DNA of 64,000 bases from Caballeronia udeis (GTDB taxonomy: Bacteria > Pseudomonadota > Gammaproteobacteria > Burkholderiales > Burkholderiaceae), in NCBI RefSeq assembly GCF_001544555.2, contig NZ_FCOK02000030.1:34463-98462 (forward strand). Reading direction: 5' to 3'. Within the stretch, counting starts at the first letter, position 1, and each line of letters begins with the position of its first letter. The notes beneath the pieces are model-generated. The model searched no databases. It saw only the letters and a list, made by a program, of their open reading frames with translations, and was not told the origin of the DNA. Positions 17,430 to 27,774 of this stretch are shown piece after piece. The position numbers and the translations under genes were made by a program.

Positions 17430-17720
17430 TCAATCACGGTCACCGTGATGGTCGCCGTGCCAGCGATGATCCCGCCCTTCGTCATGGCGCCATTCGCGGT
17501 GATGCCATTCGCGTTCGCGCCAGCCCTCGTCGCGATAACCACCATAACCGCCGTATCCATAACCCACGACAACAGGCGGAGGGGGCGCAACGTACACCGG
17601 CGCTGGCGCGTAATAACCCGGTACACCAATCCCCACGGCGACATCCACATGCGCTGACGCTGCCGCCGACACCATCAACGCGCTCAAGCCCAGTACAGCA
17701 CCCAGGATCTTCTTATTCAT
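17430..17720 (-). CDS. Small secreted Pro/Gly/His-rich protein
   Basis: A 96-residue protein with a signal peptide (MNKKILGAVLGLSALMVSAA, cleavage after ASA). Next are a proline/valine-rich stretch (APAPVYVAPPPPVVV) and a glycine/tyrosine segment. The tail is rich in His, Arg, Asp and Trp (EREWHHREWRHDEG). This matches the loosely defined PXPV-repeat or YXWGXW-like periplasmic proteins common in Burkholderiales. The role is unknown; the histidine-rich tail could bind metal. ATG 17720 is preceded by GGAGAG. Confidence 0.75.
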   Translation of the reverse strand: MNKKILGAVLGLSALMVSAAASAHVDVAVGIGVPGYYAPAPVYVAPPPPVVVGYGYGGYGGYRDEGWREREWHHREWRHDEGRDHRWHGDHHGDRD

Positions 17721-17836
17721 TACGTCTCTCCGTGCACATGGTGTGCAAACGTGTTGTTTACGTAACCTAGTGTAGGGAGAGCGGGCTGATACAGGTGCTA
17801 CCGGAATGCGATAAAGGTAACCAGGCGTATCTTTTC

Positions 17837-19474
17837 TTAAAACCCCGCCGCCAACCCATCCCTGCGGCTATCGCTCGCCGCCACATACCCGCGCTCAGGA
17901 TCGTTGCGATCCAGCTTCCAGATATATTGCCCCGACCCAAAGTCCATATAGGGATCGTCGACGGATTTGATCGTGTGGCCCATTGCCTGAAGCGCCTTCA
18001 CCGTTTCGAGATCGAGTGTCGATTCCACATCGACGGTGAAATCGCGATTCACCTTCCAGCGCGGTGCATCGCACGCAGCCTGCGGTTGCTGGCCGTAGTC
18101 CAGCATCCGCACGATGGATTGCAGATGGCCTTGCGGCTGCATGTCGCCGCCCATCACGCCGAAGCTCATCACCGCTTCTTGCGTGCCATTCACGTCCTGC
18201 GTGAGGAACGCCGGGATGATGGTGTGGAATGGCCGCTTGCCGCCCTCCACCACGTTCGCCGACTTCGGATCCATCGAGAAACCGCACCCGCGGTTCTGCA
18301 TCGCGATACCCGAATCCGGCACGACCACGCCTGAACCAAAGCCCATGTAGTTCGACTGGATGAAACTCACCATCATGCCGCGCTCGTCCGCCACCGACAT
18401 ATAGATGGTCCCGCCCGCCGGCGGCATGCCAAAGTCGAAGTGCTTCGCCTTGCCCGGATCGATCAGCTTCGCGCGTTCGGTGAGATAGGCGTCGTCGAGC
18501 ATCTGCTCAGGCGTGACGTCCATGGAACGCGGATCGGCGACGTACTGATAGACATCGGCGAAAGCGAGCTTCATGGCCTCGATCTGCAAATGCTGTGACT
18601 CGATCCTGTCGACGGTCAGCGACTTCACATCGAATTTATCGAGGATGCCAAGCGCAATCAGCGCAGCAATGCCCTGCCCGTTCGGCGGAATCTCATGGAC
18701 CGTATATCCGCGATAATTTTTCGAGATCGGCTCGACCCAGTCGGCCTTGTAGTTACGCAGATCGGCAGCGGTCATCGCGCCGCCGCCCTGCTTTGAAAAC
18801 GCCGCGATCTTCTCCGCAATCTCGCCTTCGTAGTACGCGCGCGGTCCGTGTTCAGCAAGCGCGCGCAAGGTCTTTGCATGACCGGGATAACGCATCAACT
18901 CGCTGATCTCCGGCGCGCGGCCGCGCGGCATGAAGGTATCGGCGAAACCGGGCTGGTCTTTCAGCTCGGGAATAGCCGCCGCCCATTTGTACGCCACGAT
19001 GCTCGCCACCGCATGACCACGCTCGGCAATTTCAATGGCTGGCTCCATAAGATCGCCGAACGGCAGCGAGCCGAACTTCGCGTGCAGCGCTTCCCACCCC
19101 GCGATCACGCCGGGCACGGTGACCGCGTCCCAGCCGCGCTTCGGCTGGTTCGCCAGGCCGTTTTGCTCGCCGTACTTGTTCTTGAAGTAATCGACGTTCC
19201 ACGCAGCAGGCGACACGCCCGATGCATTCAAACCATGCAGCTTGGCGCCGTCCCAGACGAGCGCGAACGCGTCGCCGCCAAGGCCGCACGACACGGGCTC
19301 GACCAGCGTGATGGCTGCTGCTGCCGCGATAGCCGCGTCGACGGCGTTACCGCCTTTCCATAAAATCCGTAGGCCGGCTTGCGCGGCGAGCGGATGCGAC
19401 GTCGAGACAATATTGCGCGCGAACACGGGCAAGCGCGGCGTGGGATAGGGGTTCTGCCAGTTGAAGCGGGTCAT
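17837..19474 (-). CDS. ggt: Gamma-glutamyltransferase family protein
   Basis: A 545-residue Ntn-hydrolase that cleaves gamma-glutamyl bonds, e.g. of glutathione. It is made as a proenzyme that cuts itself before the catalytic threonine. The N-terminal ASSHPLAAQAG-type motif appears as VSTSHPLAAQAGLRILWKGG, and substrate loops are SCGLGGDAF and NGQGIAALIAL. The nucleophile is Thr in AGGTIYMSVAD, and the small subunit ends in DFGSGQYIWKL. There is no obvious signal peptide, unlike E. coli Ggt, so it is probably the cytoplasmic YwrD-like branch. I chose ATG 19474 because the upstream frame is unrelated. It is the last gene of the peptide-type ABC operon. Confidence 0.88.
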   Translation of the reverse strand: MTRFNWQNPYPTPRLPVFARNIVSTSHPLAAQAGLRILWKGGNAVDAAIAAAAAITLVEPVSCGLGGDAFALVWDGAKLHGLNASGVSPAAWNVDYFKNKYGEQNGLANQPKRGWDAVTVPGVIAGWEALHAKFGSLPFGDLMEPAIEIAERGHAVASIVAYKWAAAIPELKDQPGFADTFMPRGRAPEISELMRYPGHAKTLRALAEHGPRAYYEGEIAEKIAAFSKQGGGAMTAADLRNYKADWVEPISKNYRGYTVHEIPPNGQGIAALIALGILDKFDVKSLTVDRIESQHLQIEAMKLAFADVYQYVADPRSMDVTPEQMLDDAYLTERAKLIDPGKAKHFDFGMPPAGGTIYMSVADERGMMVSFIQSNYMGFGSGVVVPDSGIAMQNRGCGFSMDPKSANVVEGGKRPFHTIIPAFLTQDVNGTQEAVMSFGVMGGDMQPQGHLQSIVRMLDYGQQPQAACDAPRWKVNRDFTVDVESTLDLETVKALQAMGHTIKSVDDPYMDFGSGQYIWKLDRNDPERGYVAASDSRRDGLAAGF

Positions 19475-19511
19475 GGGAAACTCGTCTCTTGTGTGATGAA
19501 GGTTGTTAAGG

Positions 19512-20378
19512 TCAAAGCTCGCGCGGATCGAGCGCGTCGCGCAGTCCGTCGCCGAGCAGGTTGAAGCCGAGCACGGCCAGGAAGATGGCAATGCCCGGGA
19601 AGATCGACATCCACGGCGCCTGGCTCACGAAGTCCTTCGCGGTGTTCAGCATCGAACCCCACGATGGCGCGGGCGGCAATTGCCCCAGGCCGAGGAACGA
19701 CAGGCTGGCTTCCGCGATGATCGCCATGGCGACCGTGAGACTCGCCTGCACGATGATGGGCGGCAGCACGTTCGGAAAAATATAACGGACGATGATGCGA
19801 AAGTGCCCAAGGCCGATAGCGCGTGCACCTTCCACATAATCCTCGGCCTTGACGCTGATCGCCTGGCCGCGCGTGAGGCGCACAAAACGCGGCATGGCCG
19901 AGACGCCGATAGCAATCATCGCGTTGGTGAGGCTGGGCCCGAGGAACGCGGCCAGCGCAATCGCGAGGATCAGGAACGGGATGGACAGCAAGGCGTCGGT
20001 GAAGCGCGAGATCACGCCATCGACAAGCTTGCCGAAGTAGCCTGCCAATAGCCCCAGCGGCACGCCAATCACCACTGCAATACCCACCGACACCACGCCC
20101 GCCAGCAACGAAGCGCGTGCGCCCCACAGCAAACGTGTGAAGACGTCGCGGCCGAGTTCATCGGTTCCAAACCAGTGGCTAGCCGATGGCGCTTGCCGCA
20201 CCGTCATGAAGCTCGCCTGAATGGGGTCGTACGGTGAGAGCCACGGGGCAAAGATGGCCACGAGAATGACCAGCAGCACGATCACAGCACCCGCCACAGC
20301 GGCACGATTGCGCATGAAGCGACCCAACGCGCGATTGCGTTTGCGCGGCAGAGCGGCTGTTTCCACAATAGTCGCCAT
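19512..20378 (-). CDS. Peptide-type ABC importer permease, DppC-like
   Basis: A 288-residue inner-membrane permease of the dipeptide/nickel family. The N-terminal region ends in FAPWLSPYDP and is followed by FGTDELGRDVFTRLLWG, a hallmark of DppC proteins. The EAA-loop region includes YVEGARAIGLGHFRII. The ATG at 20378 overlaps the stop of the DppB-like gene as TGATG, which decides the start over the longer open frame. Confidence 0.92.
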   Translation of the reverse strand: MATIVETAALPRKRNRALGRFMRNRAAVAGAVIVLLVILVAIFAPWLSPYDPIQASFMTVRQAPSASHWFGTDELGRDVFTRLLWGARASLLAGVVSVGIAVVIGVPLGLLAGYFGKLVDGVISRFTDALLSIPFLILAIALAAFLGPSLTNAMIAIGVSAMPRFVRLTRGQAISVKAEDYVEGARAIGLGHFRIIVRYIFPNVLPPIIVQASLTVAMAIIAEASLSFLGLGQLPPAPSWGSMLNTAKDFVSQAPWMSIFPGIAIFLAVLGFNLLGDGLRDALDPREL

Positions 20379-21322
20379 CAGCTTTTCCTCAGCCGCGGAT
20401 TGAGCAGAACGTACAAGACATCGGCAAACAGATTCACCACGATAAACCATACCGCCGTGACCAGCACGACACCTTGAACGACGGCGTAATCCCGATTGAA
20501 AACGGCATCGACAACCAGCTTGCCGAAGCCCGGAATGGTGAACACCTGCTCCGTCAGCACCGCGCCCGCAAGCAGTTCGCCGAACAGCAGCGCGAGCACC
20601 GTGACGATCGGAATCAACGCATTGCGAAAGCCGTGCTTGACCACCACCGTGCCGCGTAACAGCCCTTTGGCGCGCGCCGTCCGGATGTAGTCACTGCGCA
20701 GGACGCTTAGCATCGCACTACGGGTATGTCGCATCAACTGTGCACCGAGCGCTGCGCCAAGCACAAACGCGGGCATCAACATGGTCTTGATGCTCAGCCA
20801 GAAGTCCTCGGTCGGCGACACGTATCCCGACGACGGCAACAACTGCCATTTCACCGATACTAAAAAGATCAGGATGATCCCGAGCCAGAAGTTCGGTATG
20901 GACATGCCGGTCAGCGCGAGAACATTGGCGCCGTAATCAAGCGCTTTTCCCTTGTTCGCCGCCGATAAAACCCCCAGCGGCAAACCGATGCCAATCGCGA
21001 AGATCATCGCCATGACGGCGAGTTGCAACGTCACCGGCAACTTCTGCGCGATGAGTTTGGTCACCGGCACATCGGTCCTCAGCGACGCACCCAGATCACC
21101 ATGAAGGATGTCCTTCACCCAAAGCGCGTATTGCACGGGCACGGGTTCGTCGAGGTGATACTTCAGCCGCAACGTGGCAATGACCTGCGGGTTCTGGTCT
21201 TCGCCGGCCATCGCCATGACCGGATCGCCGGGTAGCATTTTCTGCAGGCCGAAGATCATCATCGACACCAGGATCAGTGTCGGGATTGCGACAAGCGCGC
21301 GGTTGGCGATGATTCGCAGCAT
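20378..21322 (-). CDS. Peptide-type ABC importer permease, DppB-like
   Basis: A 314-residue permease. The N-terminal LRIIANRALVAIPTLILVS helix and FGLQKMLPGDPVMAMAG are typical of DppB. The cytoplasmic loop is YIRTARAKGLLRGTVVVKHG. It starts 7 nt after the binding-protein stop and is translationally coupled to the DppC-like gene. Confidence 0.92.
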   Translation of the reverse strand: MLRIIANRALVAIPTLILVSMMIFGLQKMLPGDPVMAMAGEDQNPQVIATLRLKYHLDEPVPVQYALWVKDILHGDLGASLRTDVPVTKLIAQKLPVTLQLAVMAMIFAIGIGLPLGVLSAANKGKALDYGANVLALTGMSIPNFWLGIILIFLVSVKWQLLPSSGYVSPTEDFWLSIKTMLMPAFVLGAALGAQLMRHTRSAMLSVLRSDYIRTARAKGLLRGTVVVKHGFRNALIPIVTVLALLFGELLAGAVLTEQVFTIPGFGKLVVDAVFNRDYAVVQGVVLVTAVWFIVVNLFADVLYVLLNPRLRKS

Positions 21323-21329
21323 GGACGCA

Positions 21330-22838
21330 TTACCCCTTGATGCTCACGCCACGCAGACGGATCAACCCGTCAGGATAGGGCGTGAATCCCTGTACTTTCT
21401 TCGACAACGCATACGGCCACGGCTGCGCGTACAAATAGATGACCGGATCTTCCTCGGCGAGGATCTTTTGCGCGGTGTCATAGACCGTCTTACGCTCGGC
21501 CACGGTCGCTTTCACACGGGCGTCGTCGAGCAGCTTGTCGACATCCGCATTGCAATAGCGCCCGTAGTTCAGATTACCCTTGCAGGTCACGAACTGATGC
21601 AGGTTGCCGTCCGGGTCCGTGCGGCCCGACCAGCCGAGATACAGCAATTCGAAGTCACCTTTCGTCGATGCATTCAGCGCAGCAGCGTAGTCAGTCGGAC
21701 GCAGCTTCAGGTTGATGCCGGCTTCGGAAAGCATGGCTTGCAGCATCTGCGCCATCTGGTTCGATACCGTGTTGTTACCAAAGGTCAGCTCCACATTGAG
21801 CTGCTCGAAACCCGCCGCCTTGAGCAAGGCCTTCGCCTTCGGAATATCGCGTTTGGTCGTCTTGATCGATGCATCGAAGTACGGGCTGTTAGACGGGATC
21901 GCCTGCCCGATGGGCGAGAAAATCCCGCCGCCAATCACCTGGTTGATCGCGTCACGATCAATGGCAAATTCGAACGCCTGACGCACGCGTTTGTCCTTGA
22001 ACGCCTTCGGCGCACGCGGTCCGTTCGAGACGTTGAACGTCAGGTCGTAGAAGCCCAGTCCGCTCATCGAAATGAAGTTGAGGTTCTTGTCGCTTTTCAC
22101 CGACGCCACGTCGGACGGCGCGAGACGTTCCAGCATGTCGAGCGAACCAGAGCGCAGGTTCGCGAGGCGCACGGTGCTGTCGGGAATCGGCTGGAAGATG
22201 ACTTTCTGGATCGGGTATTTGTCGGTGTCCCAGTAGCCCGCGAATTTCTCCAGCACCACGCGGTCGTTCTGCACGCGCTCAACGAACTTGTATGGTCCCG
22301 AGCACACCGGATGCGTGGAAACGCCCGCGTCATCGGTGAGGGTTTTCGGCGCGAGCATCATGCCGGCGCGGTCGGTGAGCGTGGCGAGCAACGCGGCATC
22401 CGGCGCTTTCAACACGATCGCGACGGTGAACTCGTCAACCACGTCCACGTGATCGATGGAAGCCAGTTCGCTCTTGCGATTGCTCGCGGGCATGGAACGC
22501 GCGCGGTCCAGGTTCGCCTTGACGGCGGCGGCGTTGAACGGCTCGTCGTCGTGGAATTTCACACCGTGGCGCAGCTTGAACGTGAGCGTCTTGTTGTCGG
22601 CGCTCATGCTCCAGGAGGTCGCGAGCATGGGCACGATCTTCAGGTCCGGGCTAATATCCACCAGCGAATTGCATAGCGAACTGAACACGATCCGGTCGAC
22701 CACCTGACTGCTGCGCGCCGGATCGAGTGTGCCAATATCGTCTTGCAAACCAATCCGGATGGTCGAGTTCGACTGAGCCATCACGGTGCTGCTACCGACA
22801 CTTGCGGCGAGCGCCGCGGCCAACATAATCTTTCGCAT
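21330..22838 (-). CDS. Peptide-type ABC importer substrate-binding protein
   Basis: A 502-residue periplasmic protein of SBP family 5. The signal peptide MRKIMLAAALAASVGSS ends at VMAQS, followed by IRIGLQDDIGTLDPARS and the family block LATSWSMSADNKTLTFKLR with GVKFHDDEPF. I chose ATG 22838 for the signal peptide and GGGGAAG upstream. It belongs to the operon with gamma-glutamyltransferase, which suggests a gamma-glutamyl peptide or glutathione-like ligand (inference). Confidence 0.9.
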   Translation of the reverse strand: MRKIMLAAALAASVGSSTVMAQSNSTIRIGLQDDIGTLDPARSSQVVDRIVFSSLCNSLVDISPDLKIVPMLATSWSMSADNKTLTFKLRHGVKFHDDEPFNAAAVKANLDRARSMPASNRKSELASIDHVDVVDEFTVAIVLKAPDAALLATLTDRAGMMLAPKTLTDDAGVSTHPVCSGPYKFVERVQNDRVVLEKFAGYWDTDKYPIQKVIFQPIPDSTVRLANLRSGSLDMLERLAPSDVASVKSDKNLNFISMSGLGFYDLTFNVSNGPRAPKAFKDKRVRQAFEFAIDRDAINQVIGGGIFSPIGQAIPSNSPYFDASIKTTKRDIPKAKALLKAAGFEQLNVELTFGNNTVSNQMAQMLQAMLSEAGINLKLRPTDYAAALNASTKGDFELLYLGWSGRTDPDGNLHQFVTCKGNLNYGRYCNADVDKLLDDARVKATVAERKTVYDTAQKILAEEDPVIYLYAQPWPYALSKKVQGFTPYPDGLIRLRGVSIKG

Positions 22839-22852
22839 CTGGACTTCCCCGT

Positions 22853-23952
22853 TTACTGTGTGTTCGATTGTTCTTTGAGCGCGCCGTCGACCAGCGCCTG
22901 ACGCTGCCGGTACACCTCCAGCCGCTCGGTAAGCTTCGGGCTGACGATGGAAACAAGAGGCGCACCGCCGCCCGCGTTCTGGATCTCGCGCCAGAAATGA
23001 CACGCAACCCGGTGGCCGTTTTCCAGCGTTTCGCTGACTGGTTGTTCGTCGGCGCAACGTGAACGTGCATGCGGGCATCGCGGATGAAAACGGCAGCCGG
23101 AAGGCGGCGCGGTTGGACTTGGCAGATCGCCGGTCAACGCGGGTTTGCTTCTCCGTTGACGCGGACTGCTTGCAGGAATCGCCTGCAACAGAGCTTGCGT
23201 ATAAGGATGCAGCGGCTGGTCGAACAACACGTTCACGTCTGCCATTTCCACGATTTCGCCGAGATACATCACCGCCACGCGATCGCTCATATGGCGGATC
23301 ACCGCGAGGTCATGCGCGATCATGATAAGCGTCAGCCCAAGCTCCTGCTTCAGCGACTCGAGCAGGTTGATCACTTGGGCTTGTACGGAGACATCGAGCG
23401 CGGACACGGGTTCATCGCCGACTATCAGCTTGGGCTCGCCCGCGAGCGCCCGCGCAATCCCAATGCGCTGCCGCTGCCCGCCCGAAAACTCATGCGGATA
23501 ACGCTCCGCGTAACCCGGCTGCAGCCCGACCGTACGCAGCAGGTCGGCCACGCGTTGCTGAAGTGCTGCTCCTTTCGCGAGGCCATGCAGCGAGATCGGT
23601 TCACCAATGATCTGGCCAACGGTCATGCCCGGATTCAGCGACGCGAACGGGTCCTGGAAGATGATCTGCATCTCGCGGCGCAAGCGGCGCATGGGCTCGG
23701 TGCCCAAGTGCGTGATGTCCTTGCCTTCGTAGATCACGCGGCCTTCGGTGCTATCGATAAGACGCAGCAACAGGCGTCCCAGCGTCGACTTGCCGCAACC
23801 CGACTCCCCGACTATGGCAAACGTCTCGCCCTTCCGCACGGAGAACGAGACGCCGTTCACCGCGTAGACCGTCGGCGTACGCGTGAACATGTTGCGTGTA
23901 CCGCCAAAGTGCTTGGTCAGCTCCTTGGCTTCAATGATGGGAACGTTGGGGT

Positions 23953-23956
<4 letters not shown>
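22853..23956 (-). CDS. Peptide-type ABC importer ATPase, DppF-like
   Basis: A 367-residue ATPase with Walker A GESGCGKST, signature FSGGQRQRIGIARAL, Walker B LIVGDEPVSALD and the C-terminal oligopeptide domain with CRFHPRCPHA. Its first codon overlaps the stop of the preceding ATPase as ATGA. The 45-residue tail after the HPRCP region is family-variable. Confidence 0.93.
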
Positions 23957-25047
<1,091 letters not shown>

Positions 25048-25227
25048 TACTCCGCTGCGGGGGAATACAAGCGGCTAACCCGGGCCTTTTAGTCCATGTC
25101 GACACCGGTGTCAGCAACCCGGCAGCCGCCCGTCGCCAAAACTTTCAATGAAGTAATTATGTCGGCCTAAATCCATCAGGAAATATTAAACTTTCTTTTT
25201 GATACTTAACTTTTTCTTGAATAAGCC
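25048..25227. promoter_or_regulatory. Divergent promoter region with AT-rich near-repeats
   Basis: The stretch 25184-25224 is unusually AT-rich. It holds two related blocks, TTAAACTTTCTTTTTGA and TTAACTTTTTCTTGAA, directly before the LysR start. They are candidate binding sites for the LysR protein in front of its own gene and the divergent importer operon. Confidence 0.4.
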
Positions 25228-26091
25228 ATGCCGACTATTCGAATGCTGAAGACGTTCCGGGCGGTTGCGCGCACGGGCTCGTTCGCGGCCGCGGCTGATA
25301 AGGTCGCGCTCACCCAGGCTGCGGTCAGCTTGCAGATGCGTGGGCTGGAACAAGCGCTGGGGCGGCAGCTTTTTGACCGCAGCGCAAGGCAGATCACGCT
25401 GAACCGGCAGGGGCACGAGATTCGGCCGAAGGTCGAGCAGATACTGGATCTGCTCGATGAGCTGGAGGCCACGCCGGCCGGGTCTATGCAAGGGCCTGTG
25501 GCGATCGGCGCGGTGGTGTCGGTGATTGGGGCGCTTTCGCTGGGTGTTGCGCAGTTGAAAACGGCACACCCTGGGTTGGATGTGAGGTTGCTGTCGGCCC
25601 GTTCGGACGAACTGACGGTCATGGTCGAACAAGGGGAAGTCGACATTGCAGCGGTAGTGGCACGTCCCGACAAGGCCTTGCCTGAGGCGCTCAAGTGGAC
25701 GCCGCTGTACACGGAACCGCTGATGCTGATCGTGAGCCGCGAGATCACCGATACGGACCCGCGGCGAATCTTGGCATCGCATGGCTTCCTGCGTTTCGAC
25801 CGGCGCGTCCGAACGGGCGTGGTCGTCGATCAGGCACTAACCACGCTCGGGCTGGAGGTGACCGAGTATCTGGAGCTCAATTCCATCGAGACGATCGTGG
25901 CGCTGGTGCGGAAGAACGTAGGGGTGACGGTGTTGCCACAGCTACATAGGGCGGGATGGCAGACAGACCCGTCGCTGCGGCTGATTTCGATTGCGCAGCC
26001 GGCGATTCTCCGGACGGTAGGGATGGTCGAACGAGCTTCGTACGGGCGCAGCGCCATCACGGCGGCGATTATCGAGACGCTTCACGACTAG
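25228..26091 (+). CDS. LysR-family regulator (divergent from the peptide/ggt operon)
   Basis: A 287-residue LysR protein. The winged helix-turn-helix is in residues 1-60 (LKTFRAVARTGSFAAAADKV, ALTQAAVSLQMRGLE). The rest is a periplasmic-binding-like effector domain, somewhat short for the family. Being divergent from the ABC/ggt operon, it probably controls that operon. It is not closely similar to the two LysR proteins of the iac region, which share a different DNA-binding sequence style (LNLLRVF). Confidence 0.92.
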   Translation: MPTIRMLKTFRAVARTGSFAAAADKVALTQAAVSLQMRGLEQALGRQLFDRSARQITLNRQGHEIRPKVEQILDLLDELEATPAGSMQGPVAIGAVVSVIGALSLGVAQLKTAHPGLDVRLLSARSDELTVMVEQGEVDIAAVVARPDKALPEALKWTPLYTEPLMLIVSREITDTDPRRILASHGFLRFDRRVRTGVVVDQALTTLGLEVTEYLELNSIETIVALVRKNVGVTVLPQLHRAGWQTDPSLRLISIAQPAILRTVGMVERASYGRSAITAAIIETLHD

Positions 26092-26159
26092 CTTGCGCCC
26101 CCGGATGGCACCCGCGCCTCCATCTCATTATTGGCAAATTCCGAAAAGTCAATTGCATG

Positions 26160-26183
26160 CTATCGACATAATAAATCGATAGT
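26160..26183. repeat. Inverted repeat upstream of the small secreted-protein gene
   Basis: CTATCGA (26160-26166) and TCGATAG (26176-26182) form a local palindrome. The 16-mer ATAATAAATCGATAGT (26168-26183) recurs as an exact reverse complement at 26677-26692, beyond the gene's terminator. A TATACA (26189-26194) just downstream may be the -10 of the small gene, so the site could be an operator. Confidence 0.6.
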
Positions 26184-26270
26184 AGGGGTATACACTGCAT
26201 TTCATCGACGCAGCGAGCAGAAAAAACCAGCCACTGCGCCCCTTAAAACTCATGCAAATCGGAGCACATC

Positions 26271-26546
26271 ATGAACAAGAATCTTATCGCCGCATTGTTG
26301 GTCGCCGCTTCCGCAGCTTTGGCTGCCCCCGCTTTCGCCAGCAGCGGCTACGGCCCGGCGCCGTCGTATAACCCGACCGTCGGCGCACCGGCTTCGCAAC
26401 GCGGCCAAAGCGTTCAAACCGTTGCAGCGGAACAAGCGCAAGCCAACGCAAATGCAACGTCCTACGGCGGCGTGCAAGACACGCAATCGCAATCGGGCAG
26501 CCGCATTAGCGTGAGCAACGAAAAGTCGCTCTACTCGCACAACTAA
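26271..26546 (+). CDS. Small secreted hypothetical protein, 91 aa
   Basis: The signal peptide MNKNLIAALLVAASAALAA is cleaved near AFASS. The mature ~68 residues are short, polar and Gln/Ala/Ser rich (GAPASQRGQSVQTVAAEQAQ), with no cysteines or membrane segment. GGAGC precedes the ATG. It resembles small exported proteins of Burkholderia whose function is unknown; I cannot name the family. It is flanked by copies of a 16-bp inverted repeat and followed by an extremely strong terminator. Confidence 0.75.
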   Translation: MNKNLIAALLVAASAALAAPAFASSGYGPAPSYNPTVGAPASQRGQSVQTVAAEQAQANANATSYGGVQDTQSQSGSRISVSNEKSLYSHN

Positions 26547-26594
26547 TTCCAAGGCCGTACACCGGAGCGATGTTTGCTCCGTCGTAAGGCGGAA

Positions 26595-26654
26595 GTGTGC
26601 AAAAACCAAAGCCCGGGAGAACTTGAGTTCTCCCGGGCTTTGGTTTTTGCACAC
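26595..26654. terminator. Exceptionally long perfect hairpin terminator
   Basis: The arms 26595-26623 and 26626-26654 are exact reverse complements over 29 bp, separated only by TG. A-tracts and T-tracts lie inside the stem near its base, so it can terminate in both directions. It lies 49 nt after the small secreted-protein stop. Confidence 0.85.
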
Positions 26655-26676
26655 CCTCATAAGCGTGGCTGATAGC

Positions 26677-26692
26677 ACTATCGATTTATTAT
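26677..26692. repeat. Second copy of the 16-bp inverted repeat
   Basis: ACTATCGATTTATTAT is the exact reverse complement of 26168-26183, 494 nt away. It is followed by another ATCGAT, giving ATCGAT-TTATT-ATCGAT. It is about 110 nt upstream of the ferredoxin-reductase start. The rest of 26655-26799 holds no gene. Confidence 0.6.
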
Positions 26693-26799
26693 CGATTTGG
26701 CCTATCTGGAATCTGCCTGTATTTTTCCAGTACAGCGCGCTCCGGCCAAATCCCTTGATGCCTTTGCGCGCATCAATCGTAAAACAGCCCCCACACGCC

Positions 26800-27774
26800 A
26801 TGAGTTCTTCCGTCATCACCGTCTGCGTCGATGCTGTGCGCGACGAAGCCCCCGGTATTCGCTCCTTCGTCATCTCGCGCGTCGACGGCGCGCCGCTCGA
26901 CGCGTACGAGCCCGGCGCTCACATCGACGTAACCAGTCCGTCCGGCGTCACGCGGCAATACTCGCTGTGTGGTGACCCGGATCGCAGAGAGCAGCATCTT
27001 TTCGCGGTCAAGCGCGAAAACGCTTCGCGAGGAGGATCGAGCTCGTTGCACGACCACGTGGAGCCGGGCGCGCATTTGCTCATCGGGCCGCCGCGCAGCC
27101 TGTTTCGCCTCGACCCGACAGCCAGCGAACATGTCCTGATCGCAGCCGGGATTGGTATTACGCCGCTGCTCAGCATGGCCTACCGCCTGGTTCGCCAGAA
27201 TGCCTCGTTCAAACTGCACTATTTCGTTCGCGACCAAGCCAGCGCCGCCTTCCTCCCGTTGCTTTCGCAGCCGCCATTCGCCGACCATGTGGCGCTTCAT
27301 TGCGGCATCGAACCGGATAGAGTCGATGCCGAAGTCGAAGGATGTCTCGTGGGCGTTGCTCCCGGGGCCCACGTCTACACATGCGGCCCGGGTGCGTTCA
27401 TGGATCGTGTGGTCAGCGTGGCGGAACAGCACGTTTCCGCTGAATCAATCCATCTCGAACGGTTCGCCGCCGATCCCGCCACGACCGCCGCCACAGCGCC
27501 CATGCTCGATTCCTTCGACGTGGAGGTCGCCAGCACGGGGGCGAGAGTGCGAGTGAGCGAAGGCATGTCGATAGTGGAAGCGCTCGCATCCATTGACATC
27601 ATCGTCGATACATCCTGTGGCGAAGGCGTCTGCGGCACCTGCATGGTCGATGTCGTCAGCGGTGAGCCTGAGCACCGTGATCACTGCCTGAGCAAGTCGG
27701 AACGCGCGAGCGGCGCGGTCATTTGCTGCTGCGTCTCGCGCTCGAGATCTCCCGTGCTGGTCCTTGACATCTAA
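26800..27774 (+). CDS. iacF: Ferredoxin reductase of a Rieske oxygenase system, IacF-like
   Basis: A 324-residue reductase of the phthalate/vanillate-reductase type. It has an FMN/NAD-binding half with RQYSLCGDPD, FAVKREN..GG and AGIGITPLLSM, and a C-terminal plant-type 2Fe-2S domain with CGEGVCGTC and the fourth Cys in HRDHCLS. It passes electrons from NAD(P)H to a Rieske oxygenase. The dioxygenase subunits are encoded just downstream, past a divergent LysR gene, which suits the IacF role in indole-3-acetate breakdown. ATG 26800 starts at the first conserved residues; an in-frame ATG at 26758 is an alternative. The stop codon lies inside a tandem repeat. Confidence 0.8.
   Translation: MSSSVITVCVDAVRDEAPGIRSFVISRVDGAPLDAYEPGAHIDVTSPSGVTRQYSLCGDPDRREQHLFAVKRENASRGGSSSLHDHVEPGAHLLIGPPRSLFRLDPTASEHVLIAAGIGITPLLSMAYRLVRQNASFKLHYFVRDQASAAFLPLLSQPPFADHVALHCGIEPDRVDAEVEGCLVGVAPGAHVYTCGPGAFMDRVVSVAEQHVSAESIHLERFAADPATTAATAPMLDSFDVEVASTGARVRVSEGMSIVEALASIDIIVDTSCGEGVCGTCMVDVVSGEPEHRDHCLSKSERASGAVICCCVSRSRSPVLVLDI

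Noticed and set aside
21174..22676. 500-codon open frame on the + strand
   Set aside because: Antisense to the binding-protein and permease genes. The composition is Arg/Leu/Val rich and has no domain, as expected from high GC; the minus-strand genes have full family motifs.
26595..26654. The 29-bp inverted repeat as insertion-sequence ends
   Set aside because: The arms are separated by only 2 nt, no transposase is nearby and no target duplication is visible; a terminator is simpler.
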